A stretch of DNA of 12,578 bases from an uncultured Clostridia bacterium (GTDB lineage Bacteria; Bacillota; Clostridia; Oscillospirales; Acutalibacteraceae): positions 1 to 12,578 of the forward strand of contig CANONE010000060.1 in NCBI GenBank assembly GCA_947567585.1, written 5' to 3'. How positions within the stretch are numbered: the first letter of the stretch is position 1; each line of letters begins with the position of its first letter. A program made the translations under genes and the position numbers. A model generated the notes under the pieces. The model worked only from the letters and a program-made list of their open reading frames with translations. It ran no database searches and was not told where the DNA came from. Below, in pieces: positions 12,265 through 12,578 of this stretch.

Positions 12265-12578
12265 ATGGAAACTATTGCTATGGCCAGACGGCTGGCTGAG
12301 TTGGGTCAGACGGAGAAAGCCTGCGAAGGATTCGAACTGGCGCTTCGGACCCAAGAAAATTTGCGCCCCTCGGACAAAATGGAGGCTGGGCTTTTCATTT
12401 TGCAGTTCGGCGGGGACTATAAGATTGCTTACAGAGCCTTTTTGGAGCTGTACCACCAAGGCGAATACCAAACAGAGACCGCCGCCATTATGACGGAAGC
12501 TTTTTACGCGCCCAACGAAAAGCTGCTGCGTTCCCACTATGAAAACAACTGCAGGCAGCTAAAAAAGTATAAGTACAT
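12265..12578 (+). CDS. Unrecognised protein, N-terminal part (TPR-like helices), runs off the window
   Basis: An open frame starts at ATG 12265 with AGGAAGG eight bases upstream and continues to the window end (104 codons). The start METIAMARRLAELGQTEKA is followed by regularly spaced amphipathic helices: residues 10-28, about 36-50, and 50-70 around YKIAYRAFLELYHQGEY. This resembles a tetratricopeptide-type repeat. Around residues 80-100, AFYAPNEKLLRSHYENNCRQLKKYKY is reminiscent of the start of large proteins found near clostridial flagellin genes, some of which modify flagellin. That link is an inference from position only; the diagnostic part lies beyond the window. Confidence 0.7.
   Translation, partial: METIAMARRLAELGQTEKACEGFELALRTQENLRPSDKMEAGLFILQFGGDYKIAYRAFLELYHQGEYQTETAAIMTEAFYAPNEKLLRSHYENNCRQLKKYKY

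Noticed and set aside
12035..12493. 152-codon open frame overlapping the MITE and the last gene
   Set aside because: It reads through the MITE and out of frame across the gene starting at 12265, which has a proper ribosome site.
1..12578. CRISPR array, tRNA, rRNA or T-box
   Set aside because: No regularly spaced repeats, no tRNA cloverleaf with the GTTCRA core, and no T-box sequence were seen on either strand. The 31-bp repeats at 3686 and 3785 are only two copies and carry a promoter.

Overview
The window reads as a chromosomal segment of a fairly GC-rich, motile, Gram-positive anaerobe of the class Clostridia, probably Oscillospiraceae-like. This is inferred from Firmicute-type ribosome binding sites (AGGAGG), extended -10 promoters, the DUF5711 and CvpA proteins, a GH25 lysozyme and a csrA-flagellin arrangement. 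No rRNA or tRNA gene is present, so the taxonomy is an inference only.

Left part (1-3655, leftward): a DUF5711 membrane protein gene with its own terminator, then an operon of cvpA, pgsA and an S51 (peptidase E-like) serine peptidase gene with its own promoter. The DUF5711 gene is preceded by two perfect 31-bp direct repeats, 99 bp apart. Each repeat carries an extended -10 box fused to a palindrome. A degenerate copy of the same module sits at the left window edge. Between and beside the repeats (3728-3940) the DNA is full of foldback structures.

Middle (3962-9240, rightward): a solitary GH25 lysozyme gene, then a probable operon of asnB (asparagine synthetase), cinA and gluQRS (tRNA-Asp queuosine glutamylation). 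It ends at a strong, possibly bidirectional, terminator at 9191-9239. A leftward gene for only the DNA-binding part of an IS630-type transposase shares that terminator.

Right part (9744-12578, rightward) is a flagellar regulatory locus and the most interesting region. A sigma-28-like promoter precedes a CsrA-family gene with an unusual C-terminal extension. One base after its stop comes a 175-residue protein matching only the N-terminal (WED/REC) part of an IS200/IS605 TnpB, ending just before the RuvC nuclease domain. Then comes a 167-base intergenic region with strong RNA foldbacks, including a hairpin showing GGA in its loop, and then the flagellin gene. CsrA is a known repressor of flagellin translation in Firmicutes, and nuclease-dead TnpB derivatives (TldRs) are known RNA-guided repressors of flagellin genes in enterobacteria. 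The csrA / TnpB-fragment / flagellin order therefore suggests a combined post-transcriptional and RNA-guided transcriptional control unit, although a decayed transposon remnant remains a serious alternative. Downstream of flagellin lie a foldback MITE, a terminator, and the start of an unrecognised helical-repeat protein gene that runs off the window.
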